A stretch of DNA of 35,451 nt from Chlorobiales bacterium. Its GTDB lineage: Bacteria > Bacteroidota > Chlorobiia > Chlorobiales > JACMJS01. Positions 25,804 through 34,441 of this stretch are shown here, in pieces. Below the pieces are notes generated by a model, which saw nothing but the letters and a program-made list of their open reading frames with translations, had not been told where the DNA came from and did no database searches. The translations under genes were made by a program, and so were the position numbers. The first letter of the stretch is position 1, and each line of letters starts with the position of its first letter. The DNA is taken from NCBI GenBank assembly GCA_014380515.1, contig JACMJS010000152.1:1-35451 (forward strand), in the 5' to 3' direction.

Positions 25804-26011
25804 GGTTGGTTGTTAAAGTTTGATAGTCGTAAGTAAGTCGCGTCGTTACGGACGGTTGATCAAAGCATTTGCAAAAAAACATCACGCACCTGCGCCACGT
25901 ATTTGCGGCAAGAGCGACAGAAAAGAAGCACAGAATTTTCGGGAGGGATCGGTGCGGCTATGATAACGGGAAGTAAAACCATCGCGGCTGGGCATCATGC
26001 GGAAAGAAATA

Positions 26012-26052
26012 CCGGAAGAAAAATCATGATGGTTGCGCCGGAAGAAAAATCA
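26012..26052 (+). repeat. Pair of 15-bp direct repeats in the hppA-pth gap
   Basis: CCGGAAGAAAAATCA occurs at 26012-26026 and 26038-26052, 26 bp apart. The rest of the 258-bp gap (25804-26061) has no supported gene. Confidence 0.6.
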
Positions 26053-26061
26053 CTCGAAAAA

Positions 26062-26637
26062 TTAGCCCGAAGGTTGAGCGCGGTTGAACCGCGTCATCGT
26101 GATTGAAAGGCCGTGTTCGATAAATGATAAGGCGGCGTCGGCAGCATGTTGAACCCCTTCGGTAACGACGGGCGTTTCGCTTGCGGTAAACTTTGAGAGC
26201 ACGAAATCGGCTTGTGCGCCTTTCGGATAGTTATTGCCGATGCCGAATCGCAAGCGCGGAAACAGGTCTTTGCCCGTTTCATAAATGATGCTCTTCAAGC
26301 CGTTGTGTCCGCCGTCCGATCCCGACGCCCGCAATCGAATCGCGCCCAACGCCAAGTTCAAATCATCGCAGATGACGAGCGTGTCCAAGATGCTGATTTT
26401 ATAGAACTGCATCGCGTCTCTGACCGCGCGGCCTGAAAGGTTCATGTACGTCGTCGGTTTCTGGAGCAACACGTCTTCGCCTTTGTATTTGGTTTTCGCC
26501 AAAAAGAAATCGCCTTTGCCCGCACCGAAAGCGGTTTGAAGACGAAACGCCACGACATCTAAAACATCGAAGCCGATGTTGTGCCGCGTGCCGAAGTATG
26601 TTTGCTCGGGATTGCCTAAGCCGACGAGAAGTTTCAC
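26062..26637 (-). CDS. pth: Peptidyl-tRNA hydrolase
   Basis: 191 residues, standard for bacterial Pth, from a GTG start at 26637. It releases tRNA from prematurely dissociated peptidyl-tRNAs in the cytoplasm. Active-site residues: Asn9 (GLGNPEQTY), His19 (GTRHNIGFDVLD), Asn in KPTTYMNLSG, and Asp in VICDDLNLALG; RASGSDGGHNGLKSI and FPRLRFGIG are also conserved. In related bacteria pth often follows rplY; here an XRE regulator and a response regulator lie between the two. Confidence 0.96.
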   Translation of the reverse strand: MKLLVGLGNPEQTYFGTRHNIGFDVLDVVAFRLQTAFGAGKGDFFLAKTKYKGEDVLLQKPTTYMNLSGRAVRDAMQFYKISILDTLVICDDLNLALGAIRLRASGSDGGHNGLKSIIYETGKDLFPRLRFGIGNNYPKGAQADFVLSKFTASETPVVTEGVQHAADAALSFIEHGLSITMTRFNRAQPSG

Positions 26638-26864
26638 CGCGTGCTCAAATTAAATCGTGATGAAACTAAGCAGCAGGAAAGTAAAAAAAAAATCAGGAGC
26701 CGCAGAATCCGCATCGCTGAAATCGAAAGAAGATGCGCGCGGCGGCGGCGCATCGGTGGGCGTAAAAAGAAAAAACTGTGAAGACCGGCAAAAGTTGCGG
26801 GCGGGTTTTGGGTTGATAAAACTTAAAAATTTGGTTTTTGATTTTGTTTTTCAAACCGGCAGCA

Positions 26865-27302
26865 TTACCGCATCAACAGCAAGACCGGCAAGAGCGGTAA
26901 GTACTGGAGAAGTTTGGCGATTTCAGCAAGCATCTTTTTGCGTGGCTCAGGCAGGGCGGCGAAAAGTTTACCGAGCGCGACAGCATCTCTGAACGTCTTC
27001 GAGGTATATTTACCGCTCTTCTTATCAGGCTTGGCTGAGGCGAGCCGCTGTTGAAGTTTCTTCTCAAAGAAATCCTCCGAGGCGGCGTGATCCTTGCTAC
27101 TGCCGTTCGGAATAATGAGGTTGGGCGGAATCGAAAGGATTTCCATCAGGCGTAGCAGGCGCGGTAGCGGCGGTATGGACTTTGCGTTTTCGTATTGCTG
27201 CACTTGTTGATACGAACATCCGAGCATTTCCGCGACGTCCGACTGGGAGTATTTTTTTTCTTTGCGGAAACGCCGCAAAACGGGTCCGAGAGTGGTCATC
27301 AT
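26865..27302 (-). CDS. XRE-family helix-turn-helix regulator
   Basis: 145 residues. Residues 4-65 form a Cro/C1-type HTH (LGPVLRRFRKEKKYSQSDVA EMLGCSYQQVQQYENAK), with a recognition helix in SYQQVQQYE. The C-terminal 80 residues are helical and basic, ending in a leucine-rich stretch (AKLLQYLPLLPVLLLMR), and do not match a known sensor domain. Two adjacent ATG codons at 27302 and 27299 are equally good starts. It sits on the same strand as pth but 227 bp away, and is divergent from a response regulator across a 426-bp AT-rich region. Its targets are unknown; autoregulation through nearby palindromes is possible. Confidence 0.85.
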   Translation of the reverse strand: MMTTLGPVLRRFRKEKKYSQSDVAEMLGCSYQQVQQYENAKSIPPLPRLLRLMEILSIPPNLIIPNGSSKDHAASEDFFEKKLQQRLASAKPDKKSGKYTSKTFRDAVALGKLFAALPEPRKKMLAEIAKLLQYLPLLPVLLLMR

Positions 27303-27728
27303 ATACTTCTTTTAGATTTAATGTAAAGGTGAAAAACAGAATGAATTACAGCGATTAAATGCGCCGCCCCGTCATTCTATTACGAGAAAAATAGTGTGAG
27401 TAGAGTCGTGTGGCATACAGCAGGCGAGCGGCGGTTGCAGAAGCAGGCAAGATAAATTGAGTAATGTGTAATTTTCGAATTACAAGTTGCCTAAAAATAA
27501 GGGTTGCGCTGCACCGAAAAAACAAGATGACGCTTGCATTGCGTGGGAGATGCAAATACTTATTTGAATAGTATTTAGCGAACAAGGTAAATGTAAGAAT
27601 TGCAGAATAAAACCTTGAAAACACAATTTATAGTTGTATGTTAGATTATTCGTCGCAGCCGATCCTTGCCGAAGGAACCTGCAACCTCTCAACACAATAA
27701 GGCACCCGCCGCCATTCATCTTAACCCG
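27303..27728. other. 426-bp AT-rich intergenic region with palindromes between XRE regulator and response regulator
   Basis: No protein gene is supported. It is visibly more AT-rich than the surroundings. It contains GTAATT TTCG AATTAC (27468-27483), a perfect palindrome with a UUCG loop if transcribed, and TTGCAT/ATGCAA arms 10 bp apart near 27534-27555. Promoters of both flanking genes must lie here; a small RNA is possible but not shown. Confidence 0.45.
27468..27483. promoter_or_regulatory. Palindrome, candidate operator or RNA hairpin
   Basis: GTAATT and AATTAC are perfect inverted 6-mers separated by TTCG. Location upstream of the divergent XRE gene and response regulator would suit an operator; no U-tract follows, so a terminator is unlikely. 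Confidence 0.4.
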
Positions 27729-28112
27729 ATGAGTAAAAAGAAAACAATTCTCGTCGTTGATGACGAAGAACTCATCCGCAGTTTATTCGAAGACCTGCTG
27801 GAGGAATACTTTCACGTCATCACCGCCAAAGACGGCTTGGACGCCGTTCGCGCCTACGAAGAAAACGTCAGCAGAATCGAGTTGGCCATTCTCGACATCA
27901 TTATGCCAGGCATGCGCGGCGACAAAGTGTTCGCGTTCATCCGGGAAAGAAACCCCGCCTTGCCGGTACTGTTTGTTACCGGCAACGCAATGGACGTCGA
28001 TATGATCGAGCTGGGTAAACATGAATATGTTGAAATCCTTCCCAAACCTTTTTCACAATCTCAAATCGAAACCTGCATCGCCCGCTTGCTCGGAACACCC
28101 ATCGCCGCTTAG
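27729..28112 (+). CDS. Single-domain response regulator (CheY-like)
   Basis: 127 residues from the ATG at 27729, where the protein begins MSKKKTILVVDDEELIRSLF; the 21-codon extension to 27666 is not conserved in pattern. Features: acidic pair Asp11-Asp12, phosphoacceptor Asp56 (LAILDIIMPGMRG), Thr switch in LFVTGNA, and Lys in ILPKPFSQ. There is no output domain. No histidine kinase is adjacent, so it is an orphan. It is divergent from the XRE regulator and convergent with rplY, ending before a strong terminator hairpin. Confidence 0.9.
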   Translation: MSKKKTILVVDDEELIRSLFEDLLEEYFHVITAKDGLDAVRAYEENVSRIELAILDIIMPGMRGDKVFAFIRERNPALPVLFVTGNAMDVDMIELGKHEYVEILPKPFSQSQIETCIARLLGTPIAA

Positions 28113-28197
28113 CAAACCCCGGCGGGCGACATACTTTAAAGCCCCGCCGATAGTCTCCTGCCAGAGACGGCTTCGCTCGCAGGAAAGATCATAACGA

Positions 28198-28227
28198 AAA
28201 GAGCAACGCACCAAGGCGTTGCTCTTT
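28198..28227. terminator. Bidirectional rho-independent terminator
   Basis: AAAGAGCAACGC and GCGTTGCTCTTT form a perfect 12-bp stem with a 6-nt loop between the convergent response regulator (ending 28112) and rplY (ending 28295). The remaining 182-bp gap has no other supported feature. Confidence 0.85.
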
Positions 28228-28294
28228 GATTTCGATGAACGGCTTGTGATTCCCTGCAAAGCCCGTGTATGCTTTGCGTCGAAGAATCAACGGC

Positions 28295-28981
28295 TTACTT
28301 TTTCTTCGCCGGTGCTTTGGCATCCGCAGCCGGTGCGGCTTCTTCATCCTTCTTGCCCTTCTTGATGACTTCCGGCTCGGCTGCCGCAACCGCAGCCACC
28401 GCGACCGGCTCTTCCGCCTTCGTCAGCGAGACGATTGAAACCACCGGAAGTTTTTCATCGCCCAGCACTCGGTACTTCGCATTGTCTCCGGCAAATTTGT
28501 TGGCGTCGCCGATATGAAACGATTGGCTCAAATCGAGCGGCGTGAGATCGAACTCAATATGTTCGGGAATATCGGCAGGCAAACAGCGCACCATCACCTT
28601 GTGCATAATGACTTGTACGCGGCCACCTTTGATCGCACCCGCCGGTGTGCCTTTGAACAAGGTCGGTACTTCGATATCGACCGGCTCATCGGATTTGAGG
28701 CTGAGAAAATCGACGTGAATGACTTTATCGGAGAGCGGATCGAAATCCGTTTGCTTCAGAATCGCCTGCTGCTCCGTGCCGTTGGAGAGTTTCAAATTCA
28801 CGATGTGCGATTCGGTCGTGTAGATGAGTTTTCGCAACGGAATTTCTTTGACCGCAATCGCAAGCGTTTCGTCGCCCTTGTGATACAGTACGGCGGGCAC
28901 AAAGCCCAGTTTTCGGAGATTTTTATTGGCACTCTTCGCGGTGGTTTCCCGAAGATCGGCTTCAAGTGTAATCGTTTGCAT
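28295..28981 (-). CDS. rplY: 50S ribosomal protein L25, CTC (general stress) type
   Basis: 228 residues with the N-terminal L25 domain (LEADLRETTAKSANKNLRKL GFVPAVLYHKG, about 1-95), which binds 5S rRNA, and the C-terminal TL5/CTC beta domain (DIEVPTLFKGTPAGAIKGG to about 180). The tail from about 185 is a low-complexity Ala/Lys/Glu stretch ending APAKKK, common in this lineage. It lies 73 bp downstream of prs on the same strand, a conserved pairing in many bacteria, so co-transcription is likely. A hairpin terminator lies downstream. Confidence 0.96.
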   Translation of the reverse strand: MQTITLEADLRETTAKSANKNLRKLGFVPAVLYHKGDETLAIAVKEIPLRKLIYTTESHIVNLKLSNGTEQQAILKQTDFDPLSDKVIHVDFLSLKSDEPVDIEVPTLFKGTPAGAIKGGRVQVIMHKVMVRCLPADIPEHIEFDLTPLDLSQSFHIGDANKFAGDNAKYRVLGDEKLPVVSIVSLTKAEEPVAVAAVAAAEPEVIKKGKKDEEAAPAADAKAPAKKK

Positions 28982-29054
28982 GATCGTTAATAATTAGTCG
29001 TTGGAAAAATCCGTGCGGCCTTGCGGCTAAATAAGTTTGTCTTGAAATACAGTT

Positions 29055-29996
29055 TCAATGAAAATCATCGAAGAGGGAAGTGATCGATTCATCTTCGAAT
29101 GTGCGTCTGATCGCTTCGCTGAACAGCGTGCTGACGGAAACGATTTCTAATTTCGAGTTGCCGGTGTGCGGCGTCATTACTGTGTCGGTCGCAATGACTT
29201 TTTCGACGAACGAGTTTTCGATCCGCTCCATCGCATTGCCGGAAAGTACCGGATGCGTGCACGCGGCGATAATCCGCTGCGCGCCTTGCTGCTTCATCGC
29301 CGCCGCCGCACCCACGAGCGTACCGCCGGTATCAATGAGATCATCTACGATCAACACATTTTTCCCGTTCACATCGCCGATGATGTTCATCACTTCGGCG
29401 ACGTTCGCTTTCGGGCGTCGCTTGTCGACGATCACCAAATCGGCATCCAGCCGCCGCGCGTACGAACGGGCGAGTTTGACGCCGCCGACATCGGGCGAAG
29501 CAACGACCAAATTTTCAATGTTCATCTTTTTAAAGTGCTCGACGAGCACCGCCGAAGAATAAAGATGATCAAACGGAATGTCAAAGAACCCTTGAATCTG
29601 CGGCGCGTGCAAATCCATCGTCAGCATCCGGTCGGCACCCGCGGCGGTAATCAAATTCGCTACCAATCTTGCCGTGATGCTGATACGCGGTTGATCCTTG
29701 CGGTCTTGGCGGGCATAGCCGTAATACGGCAGCACGGCGGTTACGCGGCTGGCCGACGCGCGTTTGGCGGCATCGATCAGGATGAGCAATTCCATCAGAT
29801 GTTCGGCGGGCGGATTGGTCGGCTGCACAATGAACAAATCGCTGCCGCGAATCGACTCTTCGTACTTGGCCATGATCTCGCCATCCGAAAAATTTTGAAT
29901 CTCCACACGCCCCAGCGGCAAAGAAAGATTGGCGGCGATTTTTTCGGCTAAGGGTTGGTTGCCTCTACCCGAAAAAATCTTGATCGTCTTGAGCAT
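29055..29996 (-). CDS. prs: Ribose-phosphate pyrophosphokinase (PRPP synthetase)
   Basis: 313 residues from the ATG at 29996 (MLKTIKIFSGRGNQPLAEKI); the 12-codon upstream extension is not typical. It makes PRPP from ribose 5-phosphate and ATP for nucleotide, His and Trp synthesis. Motifs: QNFSDGE, the ATP-binding YYGYARQDRKDQPR, the metal His in TMDLHAPQIQGFFDIP, the flexible-loop KRRP and the PRPP loop VLIVDDLIDTGGT. It is first in a unit with rplY. The 269-bp divergent gap to lpxD (29997-30265) holds no supported gene and must contain both promoters. Confidence 0.98.
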   Translation of the reverse strand: MLKTIKIFSGRGNQPLAEKIAANLSLPLGRVEIQNFSDGEIMAKYEESIRGSDLFIVQPTNPPAEHLMELLILIDAAKRASASRVTAVLPYYGYARQDRKDQPRISITARLVANLITAAGADRMLTMDLHAPQIQGFFDIPFDHLYSSAVLVEHFKKMNIENLVVASPDVGGVKLARSYARRLDADLVIVDKRRPKANVAEVMNIIGDVNGKNVLIVDDLIDTGGTLVGAAAAMKQQGAQRIIAACTHPVLSGNAMERIENSFVEKVIATDTVMTPHTGNSKLEIVSVSTLFSEAIRRTFEDESITSLFDDFH

Positions 29997-30265
29997 CTCG
30001 CAAGGTTTTTTATATTCATCCGCCCTTGCCATCCGCTATCGCCGTGGATGTCCGCAGACGAAGTTGCCGCATGTTCGCAACCGTGAGCCTCTAACGGCGT
30101 CTCCTGAAAAATCTCAGGCCGAACGGCGTCAGAAAAAAGTTGATTGGCACTCTGAAAAAAAGAGCCGCAAATATAGAAAAGTTTTCGCAAACGCCAACGC
30201 CCGTCCGGCATTTGACCTCAAAACTTTGAGGACGGCCAGACCGCACCCGACATACATAGACTGCT

Positions 30266-31333
30266 ATGACGCTGCTCGATATTCAAAACTATCTCCTGCA
30301 ATTCCTGCCGTCCGTTGAGATCACCGGCGATGAAACCCGCATCATCAATCGCCTCGCCAAAATTGAAGACGCCGTCGAAGGCGACTTGACCTTCATCGCC
30401 AATCCGAAATACGAAAAATTTTTAGAGACGACGGCGGCTTCGGCCATTCTGATCTCGCCGAAACTTGCAACCGCCTATCCGTCAAACCGCGCGACGTTTA
30501 TCAAGACGGCTGATCCTTACACCGCCTTTGTTTTTCTCTTGGAAAAACTTTCACCGCCGCGCACGTGGATCAATGCGGGCTCGCATCCGGCGGCGATCAT
30601 TGCCCGGACGGCGAGCGTGCATCCGTCAGCAAGCATCGGGGCGGGGGCGTATATCGGCGAACAGTGTGTGATCGGCGAAGGCAGTTTCATCGGACACAAT
30701 ACGGTGGTGATGACCGGCACGCGCATCGGCGCCGCGTGTACGATTTATCCGAATGTTACGATTTATGACGGCTCGCAGTTGGGCGACCGCGTAACGATTC
30801 ACAGCGGCAGCGCAGTCGGCAGCGATGGTTTCGGATTTGCGCCGCAGCCGGACGGGAGCTACCGGAAGATTCCGCAAACGGGCATCGTCGTTATTGAAGA
30901 CGATGTTGAAATCGGCGCGAACGTGTGTATTGACCGCGCGACGCTCGGCGAGACGCGCATCGAGAAAGGTGCCAAGATCGATAACCTTGTGCAGATCGCG
31001 CACAACGTTCGCATCGGCGCGAACACCGTCGTTGCGGCACAGACGGGAATTTCGGGAAGTACGTCGGTAGGCCAGAGCTGTATGATCGGCGGGCAGGCGG
31101 GACTTGTCGGGCATCTGACGATTGCCGACCGGGTAGTGATCGGCGCACAGTCGGGCGTCTCGCGCTCGATTATGGCTGCGGGTGAAATCGTGCGCGGGTG
31201 GCCCGCACAACCGATCAAGACACAACTGCGTCAGGAAGCCATCGTGCGGCGGTTGGAAACCGATCTGGCGGCGATGATGAATCGAATCAAGGCCTTGGAA
31301 TCGGAACTGGCGCAGATGAAAGCCGCCGAATGA
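30266..31333 (+). CDS. lpxD: UDP-3-O-acylglucosamine N-acyltransferase
   Basis: 355 residues. It adds the second acyl chain to UDP-3-O-acylglucosamine, the third step of lipid A synthesis, and so shows a lipopolysaccharide-bearing outer membrane. The N-terminal uridine-binding domain (about 1-100) contains [13 protein letters not shown]. The left-handed beta helix (about 105-310) is made of hexapeptide repeats such as [29 protein letters not shown] at 185-193 and the catalytic His246 in [13 protein letters not shown] are present. The C-terminal helix ([19 protein letters not shown]) is a trimer-forming coil. The gene is alone on the plus strand and converges on the M1 peptidase after 43 bp. 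Confidence 0.97.
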   Translation: MTLLDIQNYLLQFLPSVEITGDETRIINRLAKIEDAVEGDLTFIANPKYEKFLETTAASAILISPKLATAYPSNRATFIKTADPYTAFVFLLEKLSPPRTWINAGSHPAAIIARTASVHPSASIGAGAYIGEQCVIGEGSFIGHNTVVMTGTRIGAACTIYPNVTIYDGSQLGDRVTIHSGSAVGSDGFGFAPQPDGSYRKIPQTGIVVIEDDVEIGANVCIDRATLGETRIEKGAKIDNLVQIAHNVRIGANTVVAAQTGISGSTSVGQSCMIGGQAGLVGHLTIADRVVIGAQSGVSRSIMAAGEIVRGWPAQPIKTQLRQEAIVRRLETDLAAMMNRIKALESELAQMKAAE

Positions 31334-31376
31334 TTTTTGACACGCGATACGGAGAAATAAACCCGCGCGAAAAAAA

Positions 31377-33389
31377 TTATTTCACTACCATCATTTTTTT
31401 TGTTTCAATGAATCCCGCGGCCTGCAGGCGATAAAAGTAAACGCCGCTCGGCAATCCGCTCGCGGTGAATACCACGTCGTAACTGCCCGGTGCTTTGGAT
31501 TCACTAACGAGCGTCCGAACTTCACGCCCCAGAACATCAAATACTTTCAATGTAACCGGCTCGCTGCGTGCGCCCGTCGGCAACGAACCGACGGAGAAAC
31601 GGATCGTTGTTTCGGGATTGAACGGGTTCGGATAGTTCTGCATGAGCCGGAACTTGCCCGCCGCACTGCTTTGGCCTTCATAGACGGTAAGGTTCGTTGA
31701 TTCTTTCAACACCCAGTCGTCGGGATCAAGGGTAACGCTGAGCGGCTCGGCGGTGGTGGTAAAGGTGAGCGTCGTGTCGCGGCTTTGCACGGTGGCAACG
31801 AAAGTCTCGGCACCGGCTCCGGCGGAAGTTGCTACAAACTCCAGCGGCATTTGATACGTCGGCCATGCGGCGCTTTGAATCTGTTGGACGCGCACGCTCA
31901 GATTCCAACTTGCACCGCTCTGTACTTTCGACCAACTGTATTCATACTTCGGCCAGCCCGCGCGGTAAATCCATTCATCAAAGAACCAGCCGAGCGACGC
32001 GCCATAAACTTCTTCGGCGGCGGCTTGAAACTGCGCGGTGTTTGCCGTTGCATATTTGTAGCGGTTGCCCCACAGCTCGAGCAGCGTTTTGAATTTTGCT
32101 TCCCCGATTACATGCCGGAGCATGTGTAATGTCCAGCCGGCTTTACCATAAACCACATCGGTGAAAAGGGCATTCTCACCAAAGGCGAGCGTGTTGTAAA
32201 CCGCATACGTCTGCCACGCGGTGCTGGCAAAGTTTTTACGGCCATTCATATAACTTTTCAATGCGGATAAGCCGCCGGAGTTTTCGAGATAGAGGGCTTC
32301 GCTGTAGGTCGCAAAGCCTTCGTTGAGCCACAGGTCGGCGAAGGTTTCGCATGTCAGCATATCGCCCCACCAATGGTGCGCCAGTTCGTGGACGAGGCCG
32401 TTCTGCTGATTCTGCGCGATCCAACTGCGGTTGATGGAAGTCATCGTTTGATGTTCCATGCCGCCGAAGACGAAGGGGCTGATGGACACTTGTCCGTATT
32501 TCTCGAACGGATAAGAGATTGCAAAATACGATTCGAAAAATGCAATCGCTTGCGGCACTGTACCCAAGACGGGTCTTGCAGCGGCGGAATCCGCTTTCCA
32601 GACGTAATTGTAAACCGGCACGACTTCATTGGTCGCGGCGCGAACATAGTTATCGGTGAAGAACGCATAGCGCGAAGCGGTGATGCACATCAAGTACGTC
32701 GCTATCGGAAATGCGTTCGCCCAATGAAAGGTCGTTGTGCCGTTCGGATTTTGTACGGTGCTTTGCAGAAGGCCGTTGGATGCGACTTGGTAGCCAGCGG
32801 GCACAGTGATGAACATTTCGCTCGTCGCCTTATCAGCCGGGTCATCGTAGCACGGCATCCAGTAGCGGGCATCGAACGGCTCGGACATCGTATAGCCGAT
32901 GTTTTCGTAGCCCGTCGTACCGGCGGAATAAAAATAGTAGCCGATGCCGCTTTGGGTGAGGCGGTAGAAAATCTCCAGCGTGCAGGTGTCGCTCAGGTTG
33001 TAAGCGCGGCCCAACGTGATGCGAAGCGAATCGGAAAGCGAGAAAGCGAGCGATGCGTTGGTCGCCGTGAGCCGCACGGAATCAACGATCATCGCGTTCG
33101 CGTTGAGCGCGATGGCTGAAAGCGAAGCACTCAGGCTTCGAAATTTTATTTGGTTGCTGCCTGAAAAACCGCCGTTCGTCATGGCGGGATTTGCATTCAC
33201 GCGGTAGTGCAACACGTCATAGGCGTGCGCGAGATTCTGCGTTGCGGGCGCCCGAAAAGCGGTATGATAACGCGCGGTTTCAGCGGCGCGGAGATCGTCA
33301 TTAAAAGATTTTTCCTCTATTGACTGCGCCCGCAAATGAGCCGCATCGACAAGCAGCAGCAGCAACACAAAGCAAGTTCTGTTGATCAT
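31377..33389 (-). CDS. M1-family metallopeptidase (aminopeptidase) with T9SS type A sorting domain
   Basis: 670 residues from the ATG at 33389, giving the signal peptide MINRTCFVLLLLLVDAAHLRA. The N-terminal beta domain (about 60-250) precedes the catalytic domain with FGGMEHQTMTS (variant of the GAMEN exopeptidase motif) and the zinc site His334, His338 and Glu357 in VHELAHHWWGD and LWLNEGFATY. The C-terminal 90 residues are a T9SS sorting domain (FRLMQNYPNPFNPETTIRF, FDVLGREVRTLV, SGVYFYRL, ending KKMMVVK). The enzyme is therefore expected to be secreted and to trim peptides outside the cell or on its surface. It starts 10 bp after a lipoprotein gene on the same strand, likely one operon. 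Confidence 0.95.
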   Translation of the reverse strand: MINRTCFVLLLLLVDAAHLRAQSIEEKSFNDDLRAAETARYHTAFRAPATQNLAHAYDVLHYRVNANPAMTNGGFSGSNQIKFRSLSASLSAIALNANAMIVDSVRLTATNASLAFSLSDSLRITLGRAYNLSDTCTLEIFYRLTQSGIGYYFYSAGTTGYENIGYTMSEPFDARYWMPCYDDPADKATSEMFITVPAGYQVASNGLLQSTVQNPNGTTTFHWANAFPIATYLMCITASRYAFFTDNYVRAATNEVVPVYNYVWKADSAAARPVLGTVPQAIAFFESYFAISYPFEKYGQVSISPFVFGGMEHQTMTSINRSWIAQNQQNGLVHELAHHWWGDMLTCETFADLWLNEGFATYSEALYLENSGGLSALKSYMNGRKNFASTAWQTYAVYNTLAFGENALFTDVVYGKAGWTLHMLRHVIGEAKFKTLLELWGNRYKYATANTAQFQAAAEEVYGASLGWFFDEWIYRAGWPKYEYSWSKVQSGASWNLSVRVQQIQSAAWPTYQMPLEFVATSAGAGAETFVATVQSRDTTLTFTTTAEPLSVTLDPDDWVLKESTNLTVYEGQSSAAGKFRLMQNYPNPFNPETTIRFSVGSLPTGARSEPVTLKVFDVLGREVRTLVSESKAPGSYDVVFTASGLPSGVYFYRLQAAGFIETKKMMVVK

Positions 33390-33399
33390 CGAATGTTGT

Positions 33400-34221
33400 T
33401 TAGTTGCCGGTAATGCTGACGAGTTCCTTCTTCGTGCCCGCAATGACAATCGATGGGAAAAGCGGAATCGTAACGGTCGTCGATGGCGTGTCTTGCTTGA
33501 CAATGCCGACGCGATCCGCCACCCAAAATCCGGCGTTGATGGCCGGAACGGCGACGGGAAAGGGAAAACCGGATACGGAAATCGTCAGGGAAATGGACAG
33601 CGTGAGTTTAACGGTATCGTACGTTTTTCCGCCGACGGTGATGCTCTCTTTACCGTCCACTTTGCCGTTGATCGTCGTAGTGATCGTTGCGTCAACATAT
33701 ACCGGGGTGCCGGTCGGATTCGTGTTGATGCGGGCACTGACCGGCACGCTGGTGATGACCGGGTAAGTGGCGCCGATGCCGACCGACGGCTTGAGATAAG
33801 GCTGCCATCCTGTAAGTGAGCCGCTTAAAAATTCGACGCCCGCAACGTTGCCGATCAAATCCGTAATGCTGTTCAAATAGATTTGGACGTCGCTGCTGTT
33901 TTCAACCGCGTACCGGACGGTATCGTTTGTCGTTCCGCCAACCGTGAAGGTGGTGGTGCCGCGAACGAGAATCGCGCTCTTGCCTGCGATCACGCTGTCT
34001 TTCTTATACAAGACCTCGGAGCGCGTGCTGGTTTGGGCATACTTGCCGCTGCCGCTTGCACTTGTATCGGAGAATTGGTTGTACCACCAAGTGGTGTTTT
34101 GGTTGGCCGGATACGCCGGAGCTACATAGTCGTTGCCGGAAGGCGAGTTGCTGTTGCAGGCGGAGAGCGTGAGCGCGGTTGCGAAAGCTAAAAGCAGTAA
34201 GGAAAGCCGCAGGAATTTCAT
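33400..34221 (-). CDS. Lipoprotein of unknown function
   Basis: 273 residues with a clear lipoprotein signal (MKFLRLSLLLLAFATALTLS then AC, acylated Cys22). The mature part begins NSNSPSGNDYVAPAYPANQN and is rich in beta strands, Thr and Ser; TTWWYNQFSDT and a C-terminal WVADRVGIVKQDT stretch resemble sequences seen in lipoproteins of Bacteroidota and Ignavibacteria of unknown role. No catalytic motif was found. It precedes the M1 peptidase by 10 bp and is separated from the next upstream gene by a terminator, so the two form an operon; a role in peptide capture would be a guess. Confidence 0.8.
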   Translation of the reverse strand: MKFLRLSLLLLAFATALTLSACNSNSPSGNDYVAPAYPANQNTTWWYNQFSDTSASGSGKYAQTSTRSEVLYKKDSVIAGKSAILVRGTTTFTVGGTTNDTVRYAVENSSDVQIYLNSITDLIGNVAGVEFLSGSLTGWQPYLKPSVGIGATYPVITSVPVSARINTNPTGTPVYVDATITTTINGKVDGKESITVGGKTYDTVKLTLSISLTISVSGFPFPVAVPAINAGFWVADRVGIVKQDTPSTTVTIPLFPSIVIAGTKKELVSITGN

Positions 34222-34372
34222 GGTGCGAGATAATTTAAATGAAAGGTAGAATGTATCGGTTGTTGAACGGAGATGAAATTAACTTTTCCGAAAGACGAAA
34301 CAAGGCCATTGTTAGAAGTCGGTGTCTTTCGCTTCGGCAGTGATTGCAACATAGCCCGCAATGTTTGAAATG

Positions 34373-34400
34373 AAAAGCCTGTCGTGTCGGACAGGCTTTT
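34373..34400. terminator. Rho-independent terminator after the T9SS repeat-protein gene
   Basis: AAAAGCCTGTC and GACAGGCTTTT form a perfect 11-bp stem with loop GTGTCG. It lies 42 bp after the minus-strand stop at 34442 and upstream of the lipoprotein operon; there is a T-run on the plus-strand side and a short one on the minus side. Confidence 0.82.
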
Positions 34401-34441
34401 TTAATGCTTTCATTTTTCCTTTTGCAAAAGAGACTACAGGA

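Noticed and set aside
25903-26106. 67-codon plus-strand frame in the hppA-pth gap
   Set aside because: Runs into pth antisense, contains the direct repeats and shows no family pattern.
26657-26992. 111-codon plus-strand frame
   Set aside because: Overlaps the 3' end of the XRE gene on the other strand; Lys/Arg-rich composition reflects purine-rich DNA.
31334-31376. Possible terminator between lpxD and the M1 peptidase
   Set aside because: Only a 4-bp CGCG pairing could be seen, too weak to support.
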